Source of the DNA: an uncultured Gemmatimonadota bacterium | GTDB lineage: Bacteria > Gemmatimonadota > Gemmatimonadetes > Gemmatimonadales > Gemmatimonadaceae | Reading direction: 5' to 3' | Length of the DNA: 64,000 bases | Assembly: GCA_902826615.1 (NCBI GenBank) | Contig: CADEFN010000008.1 | Location: 62,001-126,000, forward strand | Part shown: positions 34,301 to 43,112 of the stretch, in pieces | How positions within the stretch are numbered: position 1 is the first letter of the stretch | Layout: each line of letters begins with the position of its first letter | The notes under the pieces: model-generated | What the model was told of the DNA's origin: nothing | What the model saw: the letters and a program-made list of their open reading frames with translations, nothing else | The model's database searches: none | Made by a program: the position numbers and the translations under genes

Positions 34301-35661
34301 GCCGGCGCATTCTGATCGTCGACGACGAACAGGGCGTGCGGGCCGCGTTAGGTCAGCTCCTCGAATACGAGGGGTATGAAGTGAAGGCGGTGACCTCGGC
34401 GGCCGATGGCCTCGCGGAATATGAGAAGTGGCGTCCGCAGCTGGTCTTCATGGACGTGAAGATGGCCGGCATGGATGGGTTGGAGGCACTGCGTCGTTTG
34501 CGGCAGACGGACCCGCGCGCGACCGTGGTGATGATTTCAGGCCACGCCACGATCCAGACCGCCGTCGAGGCCACGCAGCTCGGGGCCTACGACATCCTGG
34601 AAAAGCCGCTCGATACCGACCGGATCCTGGTGCTGCTGCGCAATCTCGGGCAGCAGCTTTCGTTGCAGGAAGAAAACGAGCGCCTGCGCGCCTCCATCGA
34701 GTCGCGCTACGAGATTGTGGGCAAGTCGTTTGCCATTCGCGCCCTGATGGACAAGATCGAGAAGGTCGCGGCCACCCCGGCGCGTGTCCTCATCACGGGC
34801 GAAAACGGAACGGGGAAGGAACTGGTGGCACGCGCTATCCATCGGTTGTCTCCCCGCGCGTCGAAGATCCTCGTGGAGGTCAACTGCGCGGCCATCCCGT
34901 CCGAGCTGATTGAAAGTGAGCTCTTCGGCCACATGAAGGGGTCGTTTACCGGCGCAGTAGCCGATCGGGCCGGGAAGTTCGAGCAGGCCGACAAGGGGAC
35001 CCTCTTTCTTGACGAGATCGGCGACATGAGCCTGGCCGCCCAGGCCAAGGTGCTGCGGGTGTTGCAGGATGGAGAGGTCACGCGCATCGGAGGCAACAAG
35101 CGCACCCAGGTGGATGTGCGGGTGCTGGCGGCCACCAACAAGGACCTCGAGCAGGAAATTGCCGGGGGCCGCTTTCGCGAAGACCTCTTCTACCGCCTCA
35201 ACGTGGTGCCGTTGCATGTGCCACCCCTGCGCGAGCGCCGCGAGGACATTCCGCTGCTGGCCCAGTACTTCGTGCATCGCCTGGCCGACCGTGACGGCGC
35301 GGCGCCCCGCACCCTGGACCCGTCGGCGCTCGACGCGCTGACGCAAATGGAGTGGGCCGGGAACGTGCGGCAACTGCGGAACACCATCGAGCGCCTCCTC
35401 GTGCTCTCGTCAGGCACTCACATCATGGCCAGCGATGTCGCCCGCCTTTCCGGCGCCCGGCCTGCTGACGGATCACCGTTAGGCACCCTGATGGACATGG
35501 CCACGTTCGAGGAGTTCCGTGACGCCGCCGAACGCGCCTTCCTCCTGCACAAACTGCGGGTCTTCAGCTGGAATGTGTCCGAGACGGCGCGTGCCATCGA
35601 CATGCCCCGGTCGAACCTGTACAAGAAGATCGATCGCTACGGGCTGGAGCGTGAACGGTGA
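34297..35661 (+). CDS. NtrX-like sigma-54-dependent response regulator
   Basis: The 454-residue regulator has a receiver domain (Asp9, Asp10 and phospho-acceptor Asp53). Its AAA+ domain carries Walker A GENGTGKE (168-175), GSFTGA (215-220) and Walker B LFLDEIGD (236-243). The C-terminal Fis-type helix-turn-helix ends SNLYKKIDRYGLE, a typical NtrX ending. The GAFTGA loop that contacts sigma-54 has Ser in place of its first Ala, a tolerated but uncommon change. Its natural partner would be an NtrY-type kinase; the NtrY-like kinase at 6.5-10.1 kb is the only candidate in the window. The next gene starts at the GTGA overlapping its stop. Confidence 0.93.
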   Translation: MSRRILIVDDEQGVRAALGQLLEYEGYEVKAVTSAADGLAEYEKWRPQLVFMDVKMAGMDGLEALRRLRQTDPRATVVMISGHATIQTAVEATQLGAYDILEKPLDTDRILVLLRNLGQQLSLQEENERLRASIESRYEIVGKSFAIRALMDKIEKVAATPARVLITGENGTGKELVARAIHRLSPRASKILVEVNCAAIPSELIESELFGHMKGSFTGAVADRAGKFEQADKGTLFLDEIGDMSLAAQAKVLRVLQDGEVTRIGGNKRTQVDVRVLAATNKDLEQEIAGGRFREDLFYRLNVVPLHVPPLRERREDIPLLAQYFVHRLADRDGAAPRTLDPSALDALTQMEWAGNVRQLRNTIERLLVLSSGTHIMASDVARLSGARPADGSPLGTLMDMATFEEFRDAAERAFLLHKLRVFSWNVSETARAIDMPRSNLYKKIDRYGLERER

Positions 35662-36098
35662 GCAAGAACTGGGAAGACGAGATGAAGAAGATCGACAAGC
35701 AGCTCGAGTCGATCTCCGACGAGGCCCTTCTTCCGGCCAAGACCGCGGCGACGCCGGCCGCCCGGGCGGACGCGGTGGCAAAACAGGCCAGCACGACGAC
35801 GTTAGGGGTCGCCCTGCGGCTTGTGCTCACCCTGGCGCTCGGCATCGGCATTCTCTTCTGGCCGTATGGCACGCGCTGCGGCCTCCCCCTGTTCGGGTTT
35901 CTCGCGTCCGCGGGACTGATCACCGTCTCGGGTATCTGGAGCGCCATCTGGACTTGGCGCCACCGTTCGGGCCGCGGGCATGTGGCAGCGCTCGTGCTCG
36001 CCCTCTGGGGTGCGCTGTTGGCCGCCAATGAGGTGTTACCCCGCATCGGGTACGCCACACCTTCCGAGGCACACCCCGCCGTCTGGCTCTGCGAGTAG
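35658..36098 (+). CDS. Small membrane protein of unknown function
   Basis: The 146-residue protein has a charged soluble N-terminus (KNWEDEMKKIDKQLESIS), an Ala-rich linker, then three hydrophobic helices (about 48-66, 73-95 and 103-121). I do not recognise it. It is translationally coupled to the NtrX-like regulator by a GTGA overlap and so may belong to that pathway. The Leu-Gly near residues 49-50 is encoded TTA GGG and carries a dispersed-word core. Confidence 0.65.
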   Translation: MSKNWEDEMKKIDKQLESISDEALLPAKTAATPAARADAVAKQASTTTLGVALRLVLTLALGIGILFWPYGTRCGLPLFGFLASAGLITVSGIWSAIWTWRHRSGRGHVAALVLALWGALLAANEVLPRIGYATPSEAHPAVWLCE

Positions 36099-36120
36099 TT
36101 CGTTTTCCTCTTCCCAACCC

Positions 36121-37614
36121 ATGTCACAAACGTTTCAGAACTTCATTGCCGGCCAGTGGGTTGCCCCCACGACGGGCGAGTACTTCGAGAATCGCAATCC
36201 CGCGGACACCCGCGACGTCATCGGCCGCTTCCCCAAGTCCGGTGCGGCAGATGTGGAGCGCGCGGTGGCCTCAGCCGCCGCTGGCTTCGAGCGCTGGAAG
36301 CGGACGCCGGCGCCCCTCCGGGGCGATGTCCTGCGCAGGGTCGGCGACCTCCTGGCGGCGCGCAAGGAGGAACTGGCCAACCTGATGACGCGTGAGATGG
36401 GGAAGCCACTGGCTGAAACCCGGGGCGACGTCCAGGAGGGGATCGACACCGCCTACTACGCTGCCGTCGAAGGGCGCCGACTCTTCGGGCATACCGTCCC
36501 AAGTGAGCTCCGCAACAAGTGGGCGATGAGCTACCGGCGACCCATTGGCGTCTGTGGGATCATCACGCCCTTCAACTTCCCGCTGGCTATCCCCACCTGG
36601 AAGATGTTTCCGGCTCTCGTGTGCGGAAACACCTGCGTCTTCAAGCCGGCGGAGGATGTGCCGCATACCGGCCACGTCTTCGTGGAGATCCTGCTCGAGG
36701 CCGGGCTACCACCTGATGTCATTCAGCTCGTGCATGGCTTCGGCGAAACGGTCGGCGCGGCCATCGTCAGTCACCCTGCGGTTCCCGTGATTTCCTTCAC
36801 CGGCTCCACCGAGACCGGGAGCAAGGTCGGGGAAACCTGCGGTCGCATGCACAAGCGCCTCTCCCTGGAGATGGGCGGCAAAAATGCCCAGATCGTGCTG
36901 AATGACGCCAATCTGGAGCTGGCGCTCGAAGGAGTGCTCTGGGGGGCCTTTGGCACGACGGGGCAACGCTGCACTGCCACGAGCCGCCTCATCGTGCAGA
37001 GCGGTGTGCATGACCAGTTCGTCGAGATGCTCGTCGAAAGGGTGGGGAAGCTCGTCCTGGGCGATGGCCGTGAAGCGGGTACCGATGTCGGGCCCCTCAT
37101 TCACGAGGAAGCGGTGGAGAAGGTCGAGCGGTACGTGGGCATCGGAAAAGAACAGGGAGCGACCCTGCGCATCGGTGGCAAGCGGCGACGAGAAGGCTCT
37201 TTGGCCCACGGGCACTTCTTCGACCCGACCATCTTCACCGGGGTGACAGCGGGTTCGAGGCTGGAGCAGGAAGAGATCTTCGGTCCCGTGCTCTCGGTGG
37301 TGGAGGTCAAGAGCGTGGACGAGGCCTTCGCGGTGAACAACGGCGTGCGTTACGGGCTTTCGTCGTCGGTGTACACGAGCGATGTCCATGTGGCGTTCAG
37401 GGCGCTCTCCGAACTCGACAACGGCATCACGTACGTGAATGCGCCAACCATCGGGGCCGAAGCACACCTTCCCTTCGGGGGGGTGAAGCAGACCGGGAAC
37501 GGGCACAGGGAAGGGGGGTGGGAGGTGTACGAGTTCTACTCAGAAACCAAGGTGGGGTACGTCGATTACTCGGGCGTTCTCCAGCGAGCTCAAATCGATA
37601 CCTATGGTGGGTGA
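36121..37614 (+). CDS. Aldehyde dehydrogenase (ALDH superfamily)
   Basis: This NAD(P)-dependent enzyme oxidises an aldehyde to the acid. The 497-residue protein has Asn152 (TPFNFP), Glu250 (LEMGGKNAQ) and the catalytic Cys284 (GQRCTATS), the complete active set. The GTTGQRCTATS and EMGGKNAQIVL forms resemble the ALDH7 (aminoadipate semialdehyde) branch and related semialdehyde dehydrogenases. No lysine-degradation genes flank it, so the substrate is unassigned. The stop is followed by a short GAAGGG/CCCTTC inverted repeat (37613-37629) that could be a weak terminator. Confidence 0.92.
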   Translation: MSQTFQNFIAGQWVAPTTGEYFENRNPADTRDVIGRFPKSGAADVERAVASAAAGFERWKRTPAPLRGDVLRRVGDLLAARKEELANLMTREMGKPLAETRGDVQEGIDTAYYAAVEGRRLFGHTVPSELRNKWAMSYRRPIGVCGIITPFNFPLAIPTWKMFPALVCGNTCVFKPAEDVPHTGHVFVEILLEAGLPPDVIQLVHGFGETVGAAIVSHPAVPVISFTGSTETGSKVGETCGRMHKRLSLEMGGKNAQIVLNDANLELALEGVLWGAFGTTGQRCTATSRLIVQSGVHDQFVEMLVERVGKLVLGDGREAGTDVGPLIHEEAVEKVERYVGIGKEQGATLRIGGKRRREGSLAHGHFFDPTIFTGVTAGSRLEQEEIFGPVLSVVEVKSVDEAFAVNNGVRYGLSSSVYTSDVHVAFRALSELDNGITYVNAPTIGAEAHLPFGGVKQTGNGHREGGWEVYEFYSETKVGYVDYSGVLQRAQIDTYGG

Positions 37615-37665
37615 AGGGGGGCTCCCTTCCTTCCCTTCCAGTCACGGCATTAATTGCGACCTCTG

Positions 37666-38028
37666 ATGGTTGTTTCCCCCGCTGAACGCGAGACACTGCT
37701 GCGCCAGGTGCACGCCCGGGTACGTCGCCGAGTGAGTGCGGCCGAGGTGCGTGATGCCGTCGATCGTGTGTTAGGCGCGCTCCCCGGCGCATCAGCCTCA
37801 CCCGTGGCCGATGTCGTGGTGGTTGTGTCGGCGATGAGCACGCCCGACCTGGCGTCGCGCTTTCGTGCGGCGCTTGCGGGGCGAGCGCAGCTGACCGACA
37901 CGGCCGTGGCAACAGAGGGACGCCACACGGTGATGGTGGCGCGGGTGTCGGCCACCGACGCGGTGATCTGTCGCGACGTGGCGGCGCAACTCGGGGCCAG
38001 TTGTTCACAGCGAGCCGCGGTCGCATGA
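37666..38028 (+). CDS. Small protein upstream of lepB, unknown function
   Basis: A 120-residue soluble protein with a basic helical start (ETLLRQVHARVRRRVSAAEV) and an alternating hydrophobic core (VADVVVVVSAM, RHTVMVARV), suggesting a small alpha/beta fold. I do not recognise it. Its stop overlaps the signal peptidase start as ATGA, which supports the gene being real. Start chosen at ATG 37666. Confidence 0.6.
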   Translation: MVVSPAERETLLRQVHARVRRRVSAAEVRDAVDRVLGALPGASASPVADVVVVVSAMSTPDLASRFRAALAGRAQLTDTAVATEGRHTVMVARVSATDAVICRDVAAQLGASCSQRAAVA

Positions 38029-38807
38029 GCGCTCCAGTGCACGAACCGGAGAATCGTGGTCTCTACATCTCTGCCGAGCAGCGCGCGCATGCGCTCGACC
38101 GGCTGAATGCGCGCCGGTTTCGTCCGCTGACATTTCTGTGGGAGTGGACGCGGTCGATGGTGTTCGCCCTCATCATGTTTTTCTTCCTCCACGTGTTTGT
38201 CATGGAGGCCTTCAAGATCCCGAGTGGATCCATGGAGGGCACACTGCGGGTGGGTGATTTCCTGCTCGTGAACAAGGTGGTGTACGGCGCGGAGCTCCCG
38301 GTCACCCACAAGCGCCTCCCGGCGGTGCGTGCGCCTCAGCGCGGAGACGTCATCGTCTTCAAGTATCCGCCCGATCCCAGCAAGAACTACGTGAAGCGTC
38401 TGGTGGGGATGCCGGGCGACACACTGGCCATGCGCAACGGGACCCTCATTCGGAACAATGTGCGGGTCGAAGAACGCTACGTCCGGCACATCGAACCCGA
38501 GGCGGATCCTTCGGGTGAGGAGTTTCGCTGGCAGAACGACTACCTGGTGAAGACGGCCGAGGCCTCCATCGGGTATCGTCCGTCGCGTGACAACTGGGGG
38601 CCGATCGTGGTGCCGTCACGGCACTATTTCACGCTCGGTGACAACCGCGATAACTCGTCCGACAGCCGGTACTGGGGATTTGTCCCTGACTCGCTGGTAC
38701 GTGGCAAGCCATTGTTTGTGTACTACAGCTACGATCCCGACACCACCACCCGCCTGCCGTGGCTCACACGGGTGCGGTGGGGGCGGCTCGGCGAGCGCAT
38801 TCACTAG
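38025..38807 (+). CDS. lepB: Signal peptidase I
   Basis: This membrane protease removes signal peptides from secreted proteins. The 260-residue enzyme has one N-terminal membrane helix (about 44-62) followed by the catalytic Ser69 in IPSGSM, the general-base Lys124 in YVKRLVGMPGD, and box E GDNRDNSSDSR. The cytoplasmic leader before the helix is about 40 residues. Length and motifs fit type I (P-type) enzymes. It is coupled to the small gene upstream through ATGA and is followed 14 bases later by the sigma factor gene. Confidence 0.95.
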   Translation: MSAPVHEPENRGLYISAEQRAHALDRLNARRFRPLTFLWEWTRSMVFALIMFFFLHVFVMEAFKIPSGSMEGTLRVGDFLLVNKVVYGAELPVTHKRLPAVRAPQRGDVIVFKYPPDPSKNYVKRLVGMPGDTLAMRNGTLIRNNVRVEERYVRHIEPEADPSGEEFRWQNDYLVKTAEASIGYRPSRDNWGPIVVPSRHYFTLGDNRDNSSDSRYWGFVPDSLVRGKPLFVYYSYDPDTTTRLPWLTRVRWGRLGERIH

Positions 38808-38821
38808 GCAACGGAGCACGC

Positions 38822-39733
38822 GTGACGGACCCCTCAATCTCCGAAGCCAACGAAGCACCGGTTCGCCGGAAGAGCAGTGCCAGCCGGCTGGCCCGGCGCT
38901 CGGCATTCGACGAGGGATCACTCGATCAGTATCTGCGCGACATCTCGGCCTATCCGCTGATCACGCGCGAAGACGAGGTCGCGCTGGCCGGCCGAATTCG
39001 CACCGGAGATCAGGACGCGCTGGATACCCTCGTACGGTCCAATCTCCGCTTCGTCGTCTCGGTCGCCAAGAAGTATCAGAATCAGGGCGTGTCCCTCTCC
39101 GACCTGATCAACGAGGGCAACCTCGGGCTCATTCGCGCCGCCCACAAATTCGACGAGACCAAGGGGATCAAGTTCATCTCCTACGCGGTCTGGTGGATTC
39201 GGCAGGCCATTCTGCAGGCGCTGGCCGAACAGTCACGTATTGTCCGGGTGCCCCTCAATCGCGCGGGCACGCTGCACCGGATCGGAAAACGCGCCAACAT
39301 GTTGTTGCAGGAGCTGGGACGTGAGGCGACCCACGCCGAGATTGCTGACGGCATGGACATTACCGTCGAGGAAGTGGCCAAGACCATGTCCATTTCCCAG
39401 GCCCACCTCTCGCTCGATGCACCGCTGACGCCGGGCGAAGACAACAAACTCCTCGATTACCTCCCCGACAACCTCAATCCCACGCCCGACGAGCAGACCT
39501 TCGAAAAGGCGCTCACGGAGTCGATCGAGGACGCGTTAGGCAGCCTGAAGGAGCGCGAAGCAAAAATCCTGCGTCTCTATTTCGGGCTCGAAGGTGAGGA
39601 GCCGATGACCCTCGAACAGATCGGGGCGCTGCTCGGCATCACGCGTGAACGGGTGCGTCAGATCAAGGAAAAGGCCCTGTCGCGCTTGCGCCATGTGTCG
39701 CGCGCACGCGCCCTGGAGTCTTTCCTCGGGTAG
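38822..39733 (+). CDS. Primary-type sigma-70 RNA polymerase sigma factor
   Basis: The 303-residue sigma factor (GTG start after a GGAG site) lacks the long acidic region 1.1 of E. coli RpoD, as in the primary sigma of Bacteroidota and relatives. Region 1.2 (SLDQYLRDISAYPLIT) is followed by a complete region 2 (NLRFVVSVAKKYQNQG, INEGNLGLIRAAHKFD, ISYAVWWIRQAI), region 3, and region 4 with the -35-binding helix GITRERVRQIKEKALSRLR. It could be the housekeeping sigma or a close group 2 paralogue; a genome search for a second copy would decide. Confidence 0.92.
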   Translation: MTDPSISEANEAPVRRKSSASRLARRSAFDEGSLDQYLRDISAYPLITREDEVALAGRIRTGDQDALDTLVRSNLRFVVSVAKKYQNQGVSLSDLINEGNLGLIRAAHKFDETKGIKFISYAVWWIRQAILQALAEQSRIVRVPLNRAGTLHRIGKRANMLLQELGREATHAEIADGMDITVEEVAKTMSISQAHLSLDAPLTPGEDNKLLDYLPDNLNPTPDEQTFEKALTESIEDALGSLKEREAKILRLYFGLEGEEPMTLEQIGALLGITRERVRQIKEKALSRLRHVSRARALESFLG

Positions 39734-39751
39734 GTTCTGCGCGAGCCCTCC

Positions 39752-40183
39752 ATGACCGGCACGCATACCCCGCTGTCAAACGAACCGAACACCGACCTGC
39801 CGTTGCGTTTTCCGTCGGTCGGGGAGTTGCTGCGGCTCGTCGGCCGGGTGGCGCGCGTACGTTGCCCGTCCTGCGGCAAGGGACCCGTCCTCGTCCACTG
39901 GTTGCGGATGCGGGAACACTGCGGGCATTGCGGGCTCGCACTCGAGCGCGGGGAGGGGGACTACTTCATCGGCTCGATGATGTTCAATCTGGTCATCGCC
40001 GAGTTCGCCTTTGCCGGGCTCTTTGTGGGCTGGCTCCTCTGGCAATGGCCTGACGTGGGCTGGAACACCATTCAAGTGGTGGCGCCCATCGGGATGCTGG
40101 TTGCCCCGGTCCTCTTTTTCCCGGTCTCCAAGCTGGCCTGGCTGGCCTTCGATCTGGCTTTTCGACCGGATCGGCCCCGCTGA
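39752..40183 (+). CDS. DUF983 family membrane protein
   Basis: The 143-residue protein has two CxxC pairs, CPSCGKG and CGHCGLA, forming a probable zinc site. Then come the family signature GEGDYFIGSMM and two membrane helices (about 77-95 and 103-127). DUF983 proteins are small inner-membrane proteins of unknown function, often near cytochrome oxidase genes in other bacteria; none are here. The gene starts 18 bases after the sigma factor. Confidence 0.87.
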   Translation: MTGTHTPLSNEPNTDLPLRFPSVGELLRLVGRVARVRCPSCGKGPVLVHWLRMREHCGHCGLALERGEGDYFIGSMMFNLVIAEFAFAGLFVGWLLWQWPDVGWNTIQVVAPIGMLVAPVLFFPVSKLAWLAFDLAFRPDRPR

Positions 40184-40241
40184 GCGGCTCCCCCAGCCTC
40201 GCTCGTTCGTCCGGCTGCTGCGACCGTCTATCTTCCCCACC

Positions 40242-40742
40242 ATGGCCGACAACTACTCATTCGACGTGACCACCGGGGTCGATCTGCAGGAGGTCGACAA
40301 CGCGGTGAACCAGGCGCAAAAGGAGATTGCCCAGCGCTACGACTTCAAGGGATCGAAGGCCGCCATCGACTTCCAGCGGGCCGAAGGAAAGCTCAAGCTG
40401 GTGGCCGACGACGACTTCCGGATGCGCGCCCTGTACGATGTGCTGCTCTCACGCCTCATCAAACGCGGCGTGCCGGTCAAGAACCTCGACGAGGGAGAGC
40501 TGATCGAGGCGGGGGGCGATACCGTGCGCAAGGAAATCGGGCTCAAGATGTCGCTGGACACCGAAACCGCCAAGAAGGTGGTGTCGGCCATCAAGGAGGC
40601 CAAACTCAAGAAGGTGCAGGGGTCCATCCAGGGTGATCAGGTGCGTGTCAGCTCGCCGTCAAAAGACGAACTGCAGACCGCGATCACGCTGCTGCGTGGC
40701 CAGGATTTCGGGGTCGAGCTGAAGTTCGGTAACTACCGCTGA
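40242..40742 (+). CDS. YajQ-family nucleotide-binding protein
   Basis: The 166-residue protein is a full YajQ. The start MADNYSFDVTTGVDLQEVDNA is typical, RYDFKGSKA lies near residue 32, and VRVSSPSKDELQTAI comes near the end. It folds as two ferredoxin-like domains that bind nucleic acid; a Xanthomonas homologue binds cyclic di-GMP. The window also contains an HD-GYP protein, but the two genes are about 10 kb apart. The stop TGA overlaps the next gene's ATG by one base (TGATG). Confidence 0.92.
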   Translation: MADNYSFDVTTGVDLQEVDNAVNQAQKEIAQRYDFKGSKAAIDFQRAEGKLKLVADDDFRMRALYDVLLSRLIKRGVPVKNLDEGELIEAGGDTVRKEIGLKMSLDTETAKKVVSAIKEAKLKKVQGSIQGDQVRVSSPSKDELQTAITLLRGQDFGVELKFGNYR

Positions 40743-41698
40743 TGTCGCCCGTCCTCCCCTTCGCCCCGCGCCGCGTCGCCATCGGCGCCAACGCCCATGC
40801 CGAGATCACGAGCTGGCTGCGGGAGCGCTGCCCTGACCTCGAGATCCGCGGCGCGCGCATGGTTGATGTGACCCAGGCCGACATGGATTGGGCCGAGGTG
40901 TACATCGGCTTTCGTCGCCCGCCGGCGGCGTCCACGCTGGGCGCGGTGCAATGGGTGCACTGCACGGGCGCCGGCGTGGATTCCTGGCTCAACCCCGAGA
41001 TCGACCGCGCGGTGCTCCTCACACGCACGCCGGAATCGTTCGGGCCGGCCATTGCCGAATGGGCGGTGGCGCGAGTGCTGGCCTTTCAGCAACAACTGCT
41101 CGAGGTGTCACGCGCGCAGGCCGAGCGCCGCTGGGCGTCCCGCGACATCCAGAGTGTGGCCGGGACGCGAGCGCTCCTGGTCGGCACAGGCGATGTAGGG
41201 AGTGCGGTAGCCCGGCAGCTCGCGGCCCTCGGTATTCGGGTCACCGGGGTGTCCCGTACGGGGCGAAGCGACGAAGCGTCGTTTGCCGCTGTCTATCCCG
41301 TGAGTGCGTTGCCACACCTGGTCGGTGACGCCGACTGGATTGTGCTGACGCTTCCAATCACGCCGAACACACGTGGCCTCTTCAGTCGCGACATACTGCG
41401 GCGCTGCAAGGGGGCGGTGCTGCTCAACGCAGGGCGTGGCGCAGTGGTCGAGGAAGCGGCGCTTCCCGATGCACTCGATGCCGGGTGGCTGCGTGGGGCC
41501 GCGCTCGACGTTTTCGAGACGGAGCCCCTGCCGGAGTCGTCGCCACTGTGGGGGCATCCCGCAGTGATGATCTCGCCACACATCTCCGGCCTCACCACCG
41601 TCGCCGGGGCTGGCGAAGGGTTTCTCGAATGTCTCGCCTCGCTTGAGGGGGGACAGCTGCCCTCGCGCTGGGTCGTCGATCGCGATCGGGGGTACTGA
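40742..41698 (+). CDS. D-isomer-specific 2-hydroxyacid dehydrogenase
   Basis: This 318-residue NAD(P)-dependent oxidoreductase has the Rossmann motif VGTGDVGSAVARQLA, LLNAGRGAVVEE with the conserved Arg region, the Glu in LDVFETEPLP and the catalytic His in SPHISGLT. It interconverts a 2-keto acid and a D-2-hydroxy acid; the substrate is not clear, though glyoxylate/hydroxypyruvate reductases are close relatives. The start overlaps the yajQ stop (TGATG). The rimO gene follows directly. Confidence 0.9.
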   Translation: MSPVLPFAPRRVAIGANAHAEITSWLRERCPDLEIRGARMVDVTQADMDWAEVYIGFRRPPAASTLGAVQWVHCTGAGVDSWLNPEIDRAVLLTRTPESFGPAIAEWAVARVLAFQQQLLEVSRAQAERRWASRDIQSVAGTRALLVGTGDVGSAVARQLAALGIRVTGVSRTGRSDEASFAAVYPVSALPHLVGDADWIVLTLPITPNTRGLFSRDILRRCKGAVLLNAGRGAVVEEAALPDALDAGWLRGAALDVFETEPLPESSPLWGHPAVMISPHISGLTTVAGAGEGFLECLASLEGGQLPSRWVVDRDRGY

Positions 41699-41702
41699 CC
41701 GG

Positions 41703-43112
41703 ATGAAGTTTCACGTCGTCACGTTAGGCTGCGACAAGAACACCGTCGACAGTGAGCGCTACATTGCCGAACTCGCGGCCCATGGTGCCGAGGCGGTGCT
41801 CAATGCAGGTGACGCCGACCTGGTGGTGGTGAACACCTGCGGCTTCATCGATGCAGCCAAGAAGGAAAGCATCGACGCCATCCTCGAAGCGGCGCGCCTC
41901 AAGGACAGCGGGCGCTGCCGCATGGTCGCCGCGGTGGGGTGCATGATCGAACGGCACAAGGCCGAGCTGGTCGACGCCATGCCCGAAGTCGACCTCTTCC
42001 TTGGCACGACCGAAACTGACCGCTTGGTCGCCGAGGTGCAGGAGCGCGGCCTGCTTGATGACGCACCCCTGCTCGCGCACCCGGGTGTACGTCTGTATGC
42101 GGGCGATGTGCCGCACATCCGCTATCTCAAGGTGTCGGAAGGCTGCGATCATGGATGCGCCTTCTGCGCCATTCCCCTCATGCGCGGGAAACACCGGTCG
42201 TTCGGCCTCGATGCCCTGGTGCAGGAAGTACAGCTGCTGGAGGCGCAGGGCGCGCGCGAGGTGAATCTGGTGGCGCAGGACCTGGCGCACTACGGACGCG
42301 ATGTGCGCGATGGACGTGCCCTCCCCGAATTGCTCGGCGCCCTGGTGCGAGAGACCGGTATTCCCTGGTTTCGCCTGCTCTACATTTACAGTGCAGGGCT
42401 CACCGACGAAATGCTGGAGCTGATGGCACGTGAGCCCCGGATCGTGCCATATCTCGACATCCCCATGCAGCATGCCGCGGACAGCGTGCTCGCCCGGATG
42501 CGACGCCCCGAACGGCAGGCTCGGCAACGCGACAAGATCCGGCACGTGCGCGACGTGGTGCCCGACCTCGCGATTCGTTCGACCGTCATTGTGGGGTTCC
42601 CCGGCGAAACCGAAGAGGAATTCCAGCAGCTGCTGGACTTTCTCGACGACGTGCAGCTGGAACGTGTCGGTGCCTTTGCCTATTCACCGCAAGAAGGCAC
42701 GCGCGCGTATGACATGGCGGACGATGTGCCTGACGAGGTCAAACGGGAGCGTCTCGAACGGGTGCAGGAATTGCAGCGTCACATCACCGGCGAACGCTAC
42801 GCCCTCCTGCTGCAGCGACCACTGCGGGCCATCGTCGACCGCCGTCCCACCGCGCCAGGAGTGCCGGCGCAGGCGCGAGTCACGGCGCAGGCCGACGACA
42901 TCGATGGGGTGACGTGGGTGGTCACCGACGCAGCGCCAGGCACTGTGCTCGAGGTGACGCCAACCGAGGTGGTCGACGACTACGATCTCCGGGCTGACGT
43001 GATCCGGGTGCTGGACACGCCCTCTGCGGCGTCAGTCCCTAGACCCGGAAGGCAGCTCCCGGTTGCCGGTACGGGAGCGGGTGCCGCCTTCGGTCGACCA
43101 TTCTCCTCGTGA
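41703..43112 (+). CDS. rimO: Ribosomal protein S12 methylthiotransferase RimO
   Basis: This radical SAM enzyme adds a methylthio group to an aspartate of ribosomal protein S12. Three N-terminal cysteines (Cys10, Cys46, Cys80) hold the auxiliary cluster. CDHGCAFC (Cys148, Cys152, Cys155) holds the radical SAM cluster, and a TRAM domain follows near the end. ATG at 41703 (MKFHVVTLGCDKNT) is the family start. The 469-residue product has a Pro/Gly-rich C-terminal tail of about 25 residues that looks non-conserved. The TLG of its N-terminus is encoded ACG TTA GGC, carrying a full CGTTAGGC. Its stop overlaps the next start as GTGA. Confidence 0.94.
   Translation: MKFHVVTLGCDKNTVDSERYIAELAAHGAEAVLNAGDADLVVVNTCGFIDAAKKESIDAILEAARLKDSGRCRMVAAVGCMIERHKAELVDAMPEVDLFLGTTETDRLVAEVQERGLLDDAPLLAHPGVRLYAGDVPHIRYLKVSEGCDHGCAFCAIPLMRGKHRSFGLDALVQEVQLLEAQGAREVNLVAQDLAHYGRDVRDGRALPELLGALVRETGIPWFRLLYIYSAGLTDEMLELMAREPRIVPYLDIPMQHAADSVLARMRRPERQARQRDKIRHVRDVVPDLAIRSTVIVGFPGETEEEFQQLLDFLDDVQLERVGAFAYSPQEGTRAYDMADDVPDEVKRERLERVQELQRHITGERYALLLQRPLRAIVDRRPTAPGVPAQARVTAQADDIDGVTWVVTDAAPGTVLEVTPTEVVDDYDLRADVIRVLDTPSAASVPRPGRQLPVAGTGAGAAFGRPFSS

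Noticed and set aside
37605-37635. Possible intrinsic terminator after the aldehyde dehydrogenase gene
   Set aside because: The GAAGGG/CCCTTC stem is short, has no T-run, and the next gene follows within 52 bases; I kept it only as a remark.
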